A stretch of DNA of 64,000 nucleotides from Roseivirga sp. UBA6061 (GTDB lineage Bacteria > Bacteroidota > Bacteroidia > Cytophagales > Cyclobacteriaceae), in NCBI GenBank assembly GCA_002427745.1, contig DIYF01000171.1:44894-108893 (forward strand), in the 5' to 3' direction. Shown here one piece after another: positions 15,273 to 24,241 of the stretch (positions are counted from its first letter, which is position 1; the number at the start of each line of letters is the position of its first letter). The notes beneath the pieces are model-generated. The model made no database searches, was not told the DNA's origin, and saw nothing but the letters and a program-made list of their open reading frames with translations. A program made the translations under genes and the position numbers.

Positions 15273-16451
15273 CTATTTATTGTCTAACAAGCCCCTTCCG
15301 CTCTTCTTTAGTCTCCCTGATCCCTTAAGGTCATCAGAAATCACATCTAAAATTCCATTAACGAATTGTTTACTCTTCGGGGTACTGTAATTTTTTGAGA
15401 GCTCAATATACTCATTAATGGTCACCTTTACAGGAATGCTCTGAAAATTCAACAGCTCCGCAATCGCCATTTTCAGTATAATCTGGTCGGTTATTGCGAG
15501 TCTGTCTACCTCCCAGTTCTTGGTCTTGGCAGCTATCATTTCACTATACTCCCGATCGTTGTCCACGGTTGCCTCAAAGACCATATTAAAGAAGACTTTA
15601 TCTTCTTCCCAGTTATTGGAAAAGTCGGGCAGTGTGAAATGCTTGGGAACACTATCCTTGTCCAGGTCCCTGATTGATCGGGTAACAAGGCTTCTGACAA
15701 TCGCCTTGTTTTCAATCCAGAAAATATCTCTTTCCTCAAACAGAGAAAGAATCATTTCATTTTTGAATACCAGCTGCTTGATCAGGTGATCTACGATCTT
15801 CTTATCATCATCAAAAGACGGATTGGCGATTCTGCGATACTTGTTGAATTCTTCATCCTTCTTGACCACGTCCTTGTACCAGCTCTTGATATTGTCTTCA
15901 TCGTTTTCCCAGGAAATATCCTTCTTGACCAGTGCTACCTGTACCTTAGAGGATTCTCTGAAGAAATTGATCACCGCATTTTTAGAGAGGTTGAAATCAC
16001 CGGTCAGGAGTTTCTCCGGACTCAGCTTGGCCTTTTTATTCGCTTCTACCTTGCTGTAGTCTGACCAGGCAATCATAAGGCTGACTACTTCCAGAAAACG
16101 ATCTACCAGTGACTCAGCATCAAGCACCATTTGCTTGGCAAAGTGTTCGTAGTCTTTTTTATGGTTTAACAGGTAGTTTTTGTAGGCGTTATTGGCGGCC
16201 TCTTCCGCTTCTTTGGAAATGGCTTCTGATTCATTCAGCTCTGTACCGCGCACCTTGTGTTCCAGTACACGTTTGCCTTGCTTTTTATTGGCATCGAGCA
16301 ATTCATGATTCGGAGCTTCCATGGAATTGAGGTCTGGCTTAAAGGCTTCGTCAATTTCAGCCAGGCCAATGTTGTAGTTTGCCTCCAAACATTGTCCGAA
16401 GGCGAATAGCGTTTGCATCGCTTTTACTCTTAGAGATCTCCGATTGAGCAT
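15273..16451 (-). CDS. nusB: Transcription antitermination factor NusB, long Bacteroidota form
   Basis: 392 residues, more than twice the usual 140-160. The N-terminus MLNRRSLRVKAMQTLFA matches the start of NusB helix 1 (RR.AR..A.Q.L). The C-terminal third has the main NusB signature: DRLAITDQIILKMAIAELL, SIPVKVTINEYIELSKNYSTPKS and FVNGILD. Between them lies a roughly 230-residue insert rich in Lys/Glu helices. NusB with NusE binds boxA RNA to stop premature termination in rRNA operons. It is the first gene of the operon ending in coaE. Confidence 0.88.
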   Translation of the reverse strand: MLNRRSLRVKAMQTLFAFGQCLEANYNIGLAEIDEAFKPDLNSMEAPNHELLDANKKQGKRVLEHKVRGTELNESEAISKEAEEAANNAYKNYLLNHKKDYEHFAKQMVLDAESLVDRFLEVVSLMIAWSDYSKVEANKKAKLSPEKLLTGDFNLSKNAVINFFRESSKVQVALVKKDISWENDEDNIKSWYKDVVKKDEEFNKYRRIANPSFDDDKKIVDHLIKQLVFKNEMILSLFEERDIFWIENKAIVRSLVTRSIRDLDKDSVPKHFTLPDFSNNWEEDKVFFNMVFEATVDNDREYSEMIAAKTKNWEVDRLAITDQIILKMAIAELLNFQSIPVKVTINEYIELSKNYSTPKSKQFVNGILDVISDDLKGSGRLKKSGRGLLDNK

Positions 16452-16473
16452 TTCAGTATTTTAAAGAACGGCT

Positions 16474-16513
16474 AAAAATAAAAATGTGTCTGTAGCCACT
16501 GAAGCTACAGACA
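16474..16513 (-). terminator. Rho-independent terminator after the Leu/Val dehydrogenase gene
   Basis: On the minus strand TGTCTGTAGC (16513-16504) pairs perfectly with GCTACAGACA (16496-16487) over a 7-base loop, followed by CATTTTTATTTTT. It separates the dehydrogenase from the nusB operon. Confidence 0.85.
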
Positions 16514-16519
16514 ACAATA

Positions 16520-17623
16520 TTAAAATGAAAGTTTAATTTTCCCAACATCAGCAATACGCTTTTCTGCCAAAAGCATAGCAGCTTCCTGAGATGGTATTCT
16601 GTCAGCCTCTGCTTTGTTCAGAATATTCGTACAAGTATCGAATATCTTCTCTGTCCACGCGTAAGCCTGGTCTTTATTGTAGGCTCCCTTCAATTCTGAA
16701 GAAATATTGATGATACCACCTGCATTGATAACGAAATCCGGGGCATAAACTACACCTCTGTCGATCAACATATTGCCGTGCCTTACTTCGTCTTTCAACT
16801 GATTGTTGGCACCTCCGGCAATAACCTGACATTTGAGTCTGCCAATGGTGTCATCATTGATGGTAGCACCCATGGCACATGGGGCATAAATATCCACATC
16901 CAGGTCGTAGATTTCATCGAGTCCTACCACCTTGGCTCCGGTGTCTTTCGCAATGGAAGCCAGTCTGTCCTGATTGATGTCTGTGATAAATACTTCAGCA
17001 CCTTCCTTGGTCAGGTGATTTACCAGGAACATACCTACCTGGCCCACTCCCTGTACGGATACTTTTTTTCCTTTGAGCGAATCAGAACCGTAAGCTTTTT
17101 TAGCTGCGGCTTTCATTCCTACATAAACACCATAAGCGGTAACAGGTGACGGATCACCACTACCTCCCATTTCTACAGGCAGACCTGTGACATGCCTGGT
17201 TTCCATACCGATATATTCCATATCGCTGGTCTTCATGTTCATGTCTTCCGCAGTGATGTATTTACCACCGAGGCTGTCGACAAATTTGCCGAACCTTCTG
17301 AGAAATGCTTCATTTTTCAGCTTGGCCGGGTCTCCGATGATTACCGCTTTACCTCCTCCAAGGTTAAGCCCTGAGATAGCCGCTTTGTAGGTCATCCCGC
17401 GAGACAGTCTGAGTACATCAATCGCGGCCTCCTCTTCCGTGGCATAGTTCCACATACGGGTACCTCCCAATGCCGGGCCGAGTACTGTATTGTGAATGCC
17501 AATGATTGCTTTCAGTCCTGTTGGTTCATCATGGCAAAACACTACCTGCTCGTGTCCTAGTCTGGATGCTTCAGCAAAAACTGACACGCTTCCTACTTTT
17601 TCCGGGCTGTTTACTTCCACCAT
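16520..17623 (-). CDS. Glu/Leu/Phe/Val-type amino-acid dehydrogenase (leucine/valine dehydrogenase)
   Basis: 367 residues, the size of leucine and valine dehydrogenases (about 365). It deaminates branched-chain amino acids to 2-oxo acids with NAD. Visible: the substrate-binding region ALGGTRMWNYATEEEAAID near 52-70, GLNLGGGKAVIIGDP with the catalytic-type Lys near 85-99, a second Asp region ITAEDMN, the NAD Rossmann motif VQGVGQVGMFL near 190-200, and PCAMGATIND and ANNQL near 250-275. It stands alone, with a TAnnTTTG motif upstream and a strong terminator downstream. Leu versus Val preference cannot be read here. Confidence 0.88.
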   Translation of the reverse strand: MVEVNSPEKVGSVSVFAEASRLGHEQVVFCHDEPTGLKAIIGIHNTVLGPALGGTRMWNYATEEEAAIDVLRLSRGMTYKAAISGLNLGGGKAVIIGDPAKLKNEAFLRRFGKFVDSLGGKYITAEDMNMKTSDMEYIGMETRHVTGLPVEMGGSGDPSPVTAYGVYVGMKAAAKKAYGSDSLKGKKVSVQGVGQVGMFLVNHLTKEGAEVFITDINQDRLASIAKDTGAKVVGLDEIYDLDVDIYAPCAMGATINDDTIGRLKCQVIAGGANNQLKDEVRHGNMLIDRGVVYAPDFVINAGGIINISSELKGAYNKDQAYAWTEKIFDTCTNILNKAEADRIPSQEAAMLLAEKRIADVGKIKLSF

Positions 17624-17690
17624 TAGTTTCGTTTTATAGTTTACTTATCTTTGCCCCATCTCTTGCAGATTTGGCTATTTCCATTTCCCG

Positions 17691-17698
17691 CAAAAGTA
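17691..17698 (-). promoter_or_regulatory. Bacteroidota-type -7 promoter element for the dehydrogenase gene
   Basis: On the minus strand TACTTTTG fits TAnnTTTG. It lies 68 bases upstream of the ATG at 17623; no clear -33 TTG is seen. Confidence 0.45.
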
Positions 17699-17714
17699 GT
17701 CCAAAAAAAAACAT

Positions 17715-17784
17715 TATCTAAATAATAAACGGACCCACGGGCAACCTTTGTTTTGCCATTTCTGTTTAGATAGTGTCGGTCCGT
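17715..17784. promoter_or_regulatory. Interleaved inverted repeats between divergent genes
   Basis: TATCTAAA (17715-17722) pairs with TTTAGATA (17765-17772), and ACGGACC (17729-17735) with GGTCCGT (17778-17784). The two pairs interleave, and a small GGCAA/TTGCC hairpin sits inside. This could be overlapping operators or a pseudoknot-capable leader of the ABC gene starting at 17832. Confidence 0.4.
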
Positions 17785-17831
17785 AATGCTCAGCCAGACA
17801 CCACCTAAACCGATCGACCACTAATTAAAGC

Positions 17832-19616
17832 GTGAAAGAATTAAGCCACCTCAATAAGTACCTCTACAAGTACAAGCATCTGTTATTACTAGGCTTCCTG
17901 TTCCTGGTAATCTCCAACTACTTTGCGGTATGGCCCGCCCGTGTAGTACGCTATGCCCTTGACTATGTTACAGAGAGCTTTACACTCTACCGGGTGTTTG
18001 AAGGAGGTGATCTGAGCTCATCTATTTTCAGCGAGCTGGAAACAGGCGTACTGATTCTCGGTGCCCTGATGATCCTGATGGCATTACTGCGGGGTTTCTT
18101 TCTTTTTCTGGTAAGGCAGACCATCATTGTGATGTCGCGCAAGATAGAGTACGACCTCAAAAATGAGATTTACGAACAGTACCAGTCTCTGCCGCTGAGC
18201 TTTTACCGCAGAAATAACACAGGTGACCTGATGAACCGTATTTCTGAGGATGTAAGCAGAGTAAGGATGTACCTGGGGCCGGCTATCATGTACGGTGTCA
18301 ACCTGCTGATACTCTTCCCAATGGTAATCTATCAGATGCTCAGGGTAAATGCTGAGCTCACCATGTACGCTCTTCTACCGCTCCCTCTGCTGTCAGTGGG
18401 CATCTACTTCGTCAACAATATCATCAATAAGCGCTCGGAAGAGATTCAGAGGAGCCTTTCGAACCTGTCCACCTTTGTACAGGAAGCCTTTTCAGGAATC
18501 AGGGTGATTAAATCTTTCGTCAGAGAACGCGACTCTGCCCGCACTTTCCTAAAAGAAAGCGAGGACTATAAGCACAAGTCTCTGAGGTTGATTTTTGTAA
18601 ATGCCTTGTTCTTTCCCCTGATCATGGCGCTGATCGGACTGAGTGTCATTCTTACGATTTACATAGGCGGCAACCAGGTGATACAGGGACAGATCAGCTA
18701 TGGCAATATTGCCGAGTTTGTGATTTATGTCAACATGCTCACCTGGCCCGTGACTTCACTGGGCTGGATCACCAGTATTATCCAGCGGGCAGCGGCTTCC
18801 CAGAAAAGGATCAACGAGTTTTTACAGGAAGAAAACAGCATTGTCTCCACTGAAAATGTGGTGGCTGATATTGCCGGTGATATCACTTTCAGAAATGTAA
18901 GCTTCACCTACCCGGATTCTGGTATTGTGGCACTGAAAGATATCAGCTTTGAAGTGAAGGCGGGAGAGTCCATCGCCATCATTGGCACGACCGGTTCCGG
19001 CAAGAGTACCATAGCCAACCTCATCAGCCGTATGTATGACACTTCTGAAGGAAATATTACGGTAGACAGTAAAGACATTCGCAGCTTCAATCTTTCATCG
19101 CTAAGAACACAGATTGGCTACGTACCCCAGGATATCTTCCTTTTCTCCGATACTATTGAGGATAACATCGCTTTTGGAGGAGATAATATCACAAAGGAGC
19201 AGATCATTCAGGCCGCCAAAGATGCAGACCTTTATAAAAACATTGAGGACTTCCCCGATGGCTTCAAAACCATGCTGGGAGAGCGGGGTATCACCCTTTC
19301 CGGTGGACAGAAGCAAAGAGCCTCTATTGCACGGGCCATTGTGCGTAACCCCAGTATTCTGATTCTGGATGATGCCCTCTCTGCCGTGGATACCAATACG
19401 GAGAACACCATCCTTAACAGTCTTGCGAGAATTATGAAGGGCCGTACTTCTGTGATTATCTCTCACCGTGTTTCGTCTGCCAAGCTGGCGGACAAGATCA
19501 TTGTGCTTGACGATGGAAAGATCATTGAGCAGGGCACCAACGAAAGCTTACTGGCTCAGGATGGTGTTTACAAAGAGCTTTACGAGAAACAGCTACAGCA
19601 GGAAGAGACTGAATAG
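17832..19616 (+). CDS. ABC exporter half-transporter, MdlA-like (degenerate ATP site)
   Basis: 594 residues from a GTG start. Six membrane helices lie over about 15-310 and an ATPase domain over about 345-590. Motifs: Walker A GTTGSGKST near 385, Q-loop QIGYVPQD, signature LSGGQKQR near 488, Walker B ILILDDALSAVD near 509, H-loop ISHRVSS. The residue after the Walker B Asp is Asp, not the catalytic Glu, as in the degenerate subunit of heterodimeric exporters such as E. coli MdlA. The convergent gene at 20300-22072 has the complementary features. The substrate is unknown. Confidence 0.85.
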   Translation: MKELSHLNKYLYKYKHLLLLGFLFLVISNYFAVWPARVVRYALDYVTESFTLYRVFEGGDLSSSIFSELETGVLILGALMILMALLRGFFLFLVRQTIIVMSRKIEYDLKNEIYEQYQSLPLSFYRRNNTGDLMNRISEDVSRVRMYLGPAIMYGVNLLILFPMVIYQMLRVNAELTMYALLPLPLLSVGIYFVNNIINKRSEEIQRSLSNLSTFVQEAFSGIRVIKSFVRERDSARTFLKESEDYKHKSLRLIFVNALFFPLIMALIGLSVILTIYIGGNQVIQGQISYGNIAEFVIYVNMLTWPVTSLGWITSIIQRAAASQKRINEFLQEENSIVSTENVVADIAGDITFRNVSFTYPDSGIVALKDISFEVKAGESIAIIGTTGSGKSTIANLISRMYDTSEGNITVDSKDIRSFNLSSLRTQIGYVPQDIFLFSDTIEDNIAFGGDNITKEQIIQAAKDADLYKNIEDFPDGFKTMLGERGITLSGGQKQRASIARAIVRNPSILILDDALSAVDTNTENTILNSLARIMKGRTSVIISHRVSSAKLADKIIVLDDGKIIEQGTNESLLAQDGVYKELYEKQLQQEETE

Positions 19617-19759
19617 GGTATTTGCGCCTGGTCAGGTTTTTCCAAATACATCGTAAGGATTTAGTGCCTGCCTCTTTCGGGCGGGTTATCAGTAAATTGG
19701 TTGATCTGTTGTCTGGCTTATTGGCGAGCGGATACTAGCAACATATAATCAGGTACAGG

Positions 19760-19776
19760 CCAGGCACCTCGCCTGG
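19760..19776. terminator. Hairpin between convergent genes
   Basis: CCAGGC/GCCTGG with a 5-base loop, directly beside the stop of the leftward gene and 144 bases past the rightward ABC gene. There is no T-run, so termination is uncertain. Confidence 0.35.
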
Positions 19777-19778
19777 TG

Positions 19779-20303
19779 CTACCTCACCGGCATATCAATC
19801 ATTATAATTCGCTCGCTAATGTATTGCTCAATAGTAAAATCTGACAGAGAAAAACGGAGTTCATCTGCTTTTTCGAGCATGCGCTCTTCTACCGTTTCGG
19901 AATTTGGCATTACCGAGTTATGCGCTTCTATTGTGGCTCTTACCGCTCTTCTGGCAGGAATTGTCAGCCTTTGATAACCTTCCGGCAAATCGGAGGTGCC
20001 CTGACTCAGCTTTATTCCCACAAACACATTTACCTGCTCATCCGTCAGCGTGGTGTCCTTATAGTGTATCAGTGTCAGCACACCATCTACTCTTCCTTGC
20101 TGAACATATTCACGTGCATCAAAAAAGGCATTGCGCAGCGTATCACTATCACCATTGCCTTTGAACCTAATCCCGACTATGTTGTAGTCGCTTACATTCT
20201 CAACAGTCACCTCAACTTTGTTGAGTCCGCCAAGGAAGAAATATACGCCAATGGCTCCGGCCAGCATAACGGCCAGCACACCCAGGATTGTTCGCTTGTT
20301 CAT
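19779..20303 (-). CDS. Membrane-anchored GyrI-like (effector-binding) domain protein
   Basis: 174 residues. One N-terminal membrane helix (about 6-26) is followed by a GyrI/SOUL-like small-molecule-binding domain: VTVENVSDYNIVGIRFKG near 32-49, VFVGIKLSQGTSDLPEGYQRLTIPARRAVRATIEA near 92-127, and the end EQYISERIIMIDMPV. These domains often bind drugs or hydrophobic ligands. It overlaps the upstream MdlB-like exporter gene by 4 bases (ATGA), so they are translated together; a role sensing or presenting the exporter's substrate is inference. Confidence 0.7.
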   Translation of the reverse strand: MNKRTILGVLAVMLAGAIGVYFFLGGLNKVEVTVENVSDYNIVGIRFKGNGDSDTLRNAFFDAREYVQQGRVDGVLTLIHYKDTTLTDEQVNVFVGIKLSQGTSDLPEGYQRLTIPARRAVRATIEAHNSVMPNSETVEERMLEKADELRFSLSDFTIEQYISERIIMIDMPVR

Positions 20304-22072
20304 GTACTTATTACTTCTTTGTACTGCATCTGATGGAGTTCCGTGTAATAACCTCCAAGCTCCAGAAGCTCCTGATGCGTACCCATTTCTTTAATCTCAC
20401 CCTTATCCAGCACAATGATTTTGTCTGCCCCCTGAATGGTAGACAGGCGGTGAGCAATCACAACTGCCGTACGTCCTTTCATCAGTACTTCTATGGCATT
20501 CTGGATCAACTCTTCCGTCTCCGAATCTACTGAGGAGGTTGCCTCATCCAGCACAATGATTTTGGGATCGTAGACCATGGCCCGCACAAAAGAGATCAGC
20601 TGTCTCTGACCCACAGAAAGTGTTGAGCCCCTCTCCATTACATTGTAGTCAAGGCCTCCAGGGAGTCGCTGGATAAACTTCCTCGCTCCTACCAGCTCAG
20701 CGGCAAACAGGATTTCTTCTTCTGTAATATCGGGATTGCCCAGGGTAATATTTTCGCGAATAGTGTCTGAAAAAAGGAATACATCCTGCAACACAACTCC
20801 GATGTTCTGACGCAAAGCGGAGAGGTCATACTGTTTCAGATCCACGCCATCTACCGAGATACTTCCCTTGTTAATCTCATAAAAGCGACTGAGCAGGTTG
20901 ATGACAGAAGATTTACCTGCTCCGGTAGCTCCTACCAAAGCCACCGTCTGCCCCTCCTTTACATCGAAGGTGATATCTTTGAGCACATACTCTTCTTCTT
21001 TGTATGCAAACCATACATTCTTAAAATATACATCTCCTTTGAACTGCTCGGGAACGTAATCTCCTTCGTCAGTAATATGCTCATCGCTGTCTAGCAGATC
21101 GAAAATTCTGTTAGAGCTCACAATACCCATTTGCAATGTATTGAAGCGGTCTGCTATCATGCGAATAGGACGGAAGAACATCTGAATGTACATGATAAAG
21201 GCAATGATCATTCCTGGCCCCGTACCGGAGCTGATCAGGATACTTCTGGCACCATACCATACTGCCATACCAATAGCAATGGCCTGAATGATTTCTGCCA
21301 CAGGAAAGTAAACCGCATAGTACATAACTGACCGGATATGCGCCTTTCTGTGCTCCCGGTTGATTTCTTTAAACTTCTCGTACTCTCTCTTTTCGGCTCC
21401 GAAAATCTGCACGATGTTCATTCCGGATACATGCTCCTGTACAAAAGAATTGAGATTAGATACGGCATTCCTCACATCATTGAAGGTTACCTTGATCTTC
21501 TCTTTGAAAACGTAGGTACTGAAAATAAGCAGGGGTAATGTAGACAAGCTGATCAGGGTCAGCTTCCAGTCCATATAAAACATTACCGCAATGAGCACAA
21601 TCAGTTGTAACAGATCGCCAATGAGGGCGGCAAGCCCTTCGCTGAATACATTGGAAAGCGTTTCGATGTCTGAAACATTCCTGGTCACCAGCCTGCCAAT
21701 AGGCGTGTTATCGAAAAACTTCAGCTTAAGCTTGAGCAGGTGTTGATAAAGCCTGATCCGGATATCCTTGATGATGGTCTGCCCCACCCAGCCTGAAAGG
21801 TAGGTATGAGAATACTGCACCATGGCCAGCAAAAAGAGGTGACCAATCAACAGACTGATCATGAAGACCAACCCCTGATAGTCGCCCACAGGCACATAGC
21901 CATCAATGGCCTTTTGTACCAGCCAGGGTCTTACGGGGGTAAGCACGGCTAAAAACACCGTAAGAAATACCAGCAGGTAGAAGCGCTTGATATAAGGCCT
22001 GGCAAACTGAAAGAGCCTTTTCAGGACCTTAAAGTCTACGATGTTTCCACTCTTTACTTTCTCTTTCTCCAA
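20300..22072 (-). CDS. ABC exporter half-transporter, MdlB-like (canonical Walker B, altered signature)
   Basis: 590 residues from a TTG start, six membrane helices then an ATPase domain. Walker A GATGAGKSS near 385, Q-loop NIGVVLQD, signature LSVGQRQL near 486 (Val replaces Gly), Walker B KIIVLDEATSSVD near 509 with the catalytic Glu present, H-loop IAHRLST. The LSVGQ signature with intact Glu is the partner pattern of MdlA-type subunits, and E. coli MdlB has the same LSVGQ. It is preceded by truA (4-base gap) and followed by the GyrI-like gene (4-base overlap), forming an operon convergent to the MdlA-like gene. Confidence 0.87.
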   Translation of the reverse strand: MEKEKVKSGNIVDFKVLKRLFQFARPYIKRFYLLVFLTVFLAVLTPVRPWLVQKAIDGYVPVGDYQGLVFMISLLIGHLFLLAMVQYSHTYLSGWVGQTIIKDIRIRLYQHLLKLKLKFFDNTPIGRLVTRNVSDIETLSNVFSEGLAALIGDLLQLIVLIAVMFYMDWKLTLISLSTLPLLIFSTYVFKEKIKVTFNDVRNAVSNLNSFVQEHVSGMNIVQIFGAEKREYEKFKEINREHRKAHIRSVMYYAVYFPVAEIIQAIAIGMAVWYGARSILISSGTGPGMIIAFIMYIQMFFRPIRMIADRFNTLQMGIVSSNRIFDLLDSDEHITDEGDYVPEQFKGDVYFKNVWFAYKEEEYVLKDITFDVKEGQTVALVGATGAGKSSVINLLSRFYEINKGSISVDGVDLKQYDLSALRQNIGVVLQDVFLFSDTIRENITLGNPDITEEEILFAAELVGARKFIQRLPGGLDYNVMERGSTLSVGQRQLISFVRAMVYDPKIIVLDEATSSVDSETEELIQNAIEVLMKGRTAVVIAHRLSTIQGADKIIVLDKGEIKEMGTHQELLELGGYYTELHQMQYKEVIST

Positions 22073-22076
22073 AAGA

Positions 22077-22823
22077 TCAATCTCTATACACTGAATCAGG
22101 GTATACTACCGAGGTAAGGTAAAGACCATGGGCAGGTACGGCCCTGCCTGCTTTCCTCCTGTCTTGTGATTCAATAATATTAACAAAATCTGTTACAGTA
22201 AGTTTCCCCAACCCAACATCCAGTAGCGTGCCTACCAAGGCACGTACCATACCGCGGAGAAACCTGTTTGCTGTAACGTGGAAGACAAGGGAATCGTTTT
22301 GCTTTTCCCAGCGCGCTTCTTTAATGGTGCAAATAAATGTATTTACCTCCGTTTTTACCTTACTAAAGCTCTCGAAGTTCTGCTCTCCCAGGAGCTTTTT
22401 CGCAGCTTCATTCATAAGCGGCACATCTACCACCTTTGGATGGTAATAGCTCAGCTTTTCCAGAAAAGGTGACTTGGCCTGATGCATAAAGTACTGATAG
22501 CTTCTTTGCGTGGCATCAAAGCGCGTGTGGGCCTCGTCATGCACCTTTCTGACAGACTGAATGCTGATATCTCTGGGTAGAAAGCTGTTGAGTTTATAAA
22601 CCAGGTCATCAGGCAGATGCCCCTCCATATCAAAATGGGCGATCTGATGAGTAGCGTGTACTCCCGTGTCGGTTCGGCCACTTCCCATGATCTCAATCCT
22701 GGTACGGAGCAAGGTGCTGAGACATTTCTCCAGCTCAGCCTGCACGGTATGCGCATTTTCCTGAATCTGCCAGCCATGGTAGGCCGTGCCGTTATATGCA
22801 ATATCGAGAAAGTAGCGAGACAA
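22077..22823 (-). CDS. truA: tRNA pseudouridine synthase A
   Basis: 248 residues, standard length. It converts U38-40 of the tRNA anticodon arm to pseudouridine. Visible: YFLDIAYNGTAYHGWQIQEN at 4-23, the catalytic motif GSGRTDTGVHATHQIAHFD with the Asp near 53, and the C-terminal RFLRGMVRALVGTLLDVG. The start is a TTG: an in-frame TAA lies only three codons upstream, and the family's conserved N-terminus begins two residues later. It heads the operon with the MdlB-like exporter. Confidence 0.93.
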   Translation of the reverse strand: MSRYFLDIAYNGTAYHGWQIQENAHTVQAELEKCLSTLLRTRIEIMGSGRTDTGVHATHQIAHFDMEGHLPDDLVYKLNSFLPRDISIQSVRKVHDEAHTRFDATQRSYQYFMHQAKSPFLEKLSYYHPKVVDVPLMNEAAKKLLGEQNFESFSKVKTEVNTFICTIKEARWEKQNDSLVFHVTANRFLRGMVRALVGTLLDVGLGKLTVTDFVNIIESQDRRKAGRAVPAHGLYLTSVVYPDSVYRD

Positions 22824-22866
22824 GGCTGGTTATTTGTGAATCAGTCAGTGGTTTAAGATTCAGAGG

Positions 22867-24066
22867 TCAGAGCTTTTCGTAGATGATGGCAGCCCCCTGC
22901 CCTACTCCAATACACATTGTGGCAAGACCATACTTTGCTTCTGGTCGTTTCTGCATTTCATGGAGCAGAGTTGTAGAGATACGTGTACCGCTGCCTCCCA
23001 GTGGATGGCCAATGGCGATAGAGCCTCCGTTGACATTCACCTTATCCGGGTCAAGGCCAAGCTCCTGGATGCAGGGAATTGACTGGGCTGCAAAAGCTTC
23101 ATTCAATTCTATCAGATCCAGGTCATTTACCGTGAGTCCGGCACGTTTCAATGCTTTTTGCGTAGCAGGGATAGGACCTACTCCCATAATATCAGGAGAA
23201 ACTCCTGCAATCGCCATAGACATAACCCTGGCCATTGGTTTTAGGTCAAGACTTTTCAACGTCTCTTCATTCACCATCAAAGCTGCTGCGGAGCCATCGT
23301 TGATACCGGAAGAGTTACCAGCGGTTACCGTACCATCTTTTCTGAAAGCGGGCTTGAGCGTTCCCAGCTTCTCTAAAGAAGAGAGCCTTGGGTGCTCATC
23401 TTTTTTAAAGATGATCGGGTCAGCTTTTCGCTGTGGTACTTCTACCGGAATCAGTTCATTGTCAAACTTGCCGGCTTCATGTGCCGCTTTATATTTCAAC
23501 TGAGTGTTGTGAGCAAACTCGTCCTGCGCCTCGCGGCTTACTTTCCAGCGTTCGGCCACATTTTCAGCGGTTTCGCCCATTCCATAGGGGTAGTGCAAAT
23601 CAGCTAGTTTGGGGTTGATAAAACGCCAGCCGATCGTAGTATCAAACATATTTACGGCTCTGCCATAAGCCCCTTCAGACTTACCCTGCACGAACGGGGC
23701 ACGGGTCATACTCTCAACACCTCCGGCAATATAGGCCTGCCCCTCTCCCAGCATCAGTCCACGGGCTGCATCCATGATAGACTGCAAGCCAGAAGCACAA
23801 AGTCTGTTGACTGTGACACCCCCTGTTTCCAGTGGAATGCCTGCTAAAAGCAAAGCCATGCGCGCTACATTTCGATTGTCTTCTCCGGCCTGATTAGCCG
23901 CTCCGAAAATCACATCCTCCAGCAGCTCGGGAGCGAAAGACGGGTTTCTTTCCATTAAGCCCTTGATGGCAATAGCGGCCAGGTCATCGGGGCGTACAGA
24001 TGCCAGGGTACCCCCGAATTTCCCCACGGGTGTACGGGCTATATCTACTATGTATGCTGATTCCAT
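22867..24066 (-). CDS. Thiolase (acetyl-CoA C-acyltransferase / acetyltransferase)
   Basis: 399 residues from the ATG at 24066 (MESAYIVDIARTPVGKFGG). The upstream 18-codon extension is rejected because the family begins here. It carries out reversible thiolytic cleavage of 3-ketoacyl-CoA, in fatty-acid beta-oxidation or acetoacetyl-CoA metabolism. Active-site residues are in place: nucleophilic Cys in NRLCASGLQSIMDAA near 90, GHPLGGSGTR with His near 355, and the second Cys in CIGVGQGAAI near 386. Length and the RLCASGLQ context fit FadA/PcaF-type thiolases; chain-length preference is not readable. It stands 43 bases before truA on the same strand. Confidence 0.9.
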   Translation of the reverse strand: MESAYIVDIARTPVGKFGGTLASVRPDDLAAIAIKGLMERNPSFAPELLEDVIFGAANQAGEDNRNVARMALLLAGIPLETGGVTVNRLCASGLQSIMDAARGLMLGEGQAYIAGGVESMTRAPFVQGKSEGAYGRAVNMFDTTIGWRFINPKLADLHYPYGMGETAENVAERWKVSREAQDEFAHNTQLKYKAAHEAGKFDNELIPVEVPQRKADPIIFKKDEHPRLSSLEKLGTLKPAFRKDGTVTAGNSSGINDGSAAALMVNEETLKSLDLKPMARVMSMAIAGVSPDIMGVGPIPATQKALKRAGLTVNDLDLIELNEAFAAQSIPCIQELGLDPDKVNVNGGSIAIGHPLGGSGTRISTTLLHEMQKRPEAKYGLATMCIGVGQGAAIIYEKL

Positions 24067-24159
24067 TTCCTCTGTTTGTTTACTGATTGCGAAATAACTG
24101 ATTTTTGAGTGGGCTGGCAAGGCAGAGGTTATGTGAGTCTGCAGTTTTAGCTATTTGTA

Positions 24160-24241
24160 GTGGTGAGAGGGAGGTAGTGGGAAGTGAGAGGTAAGAGGTA
24201 GGAAGTAGGTGATTAATTAAGACTAGAGGTAAGAGGTAAGA
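24160..24241 (+). repeat. Purine-rich degenerate tandem repeat (GAGGTAA/GAGGTAG)
   Basis: About 80 bases made of variants of a 7-base unit (gaggtaa, gaggtag, gaagtag) upstream of the four-helix-bundle gene. Part of it forms the left arm of the element's inverted repeat. Confidence 0.5.

Noticed and set aside
22883..23503. 206-residue open frame on the plus strand
   Set aside because: It lies wholly antisense to the thiolase, whose active-site motifs are intact; the composition is a shadow of that gene.
24160..24241. Possible CRISPR array
   Set aside because: The units are 7 bases and degenerate, with no spacers of constant length and no cas genes.
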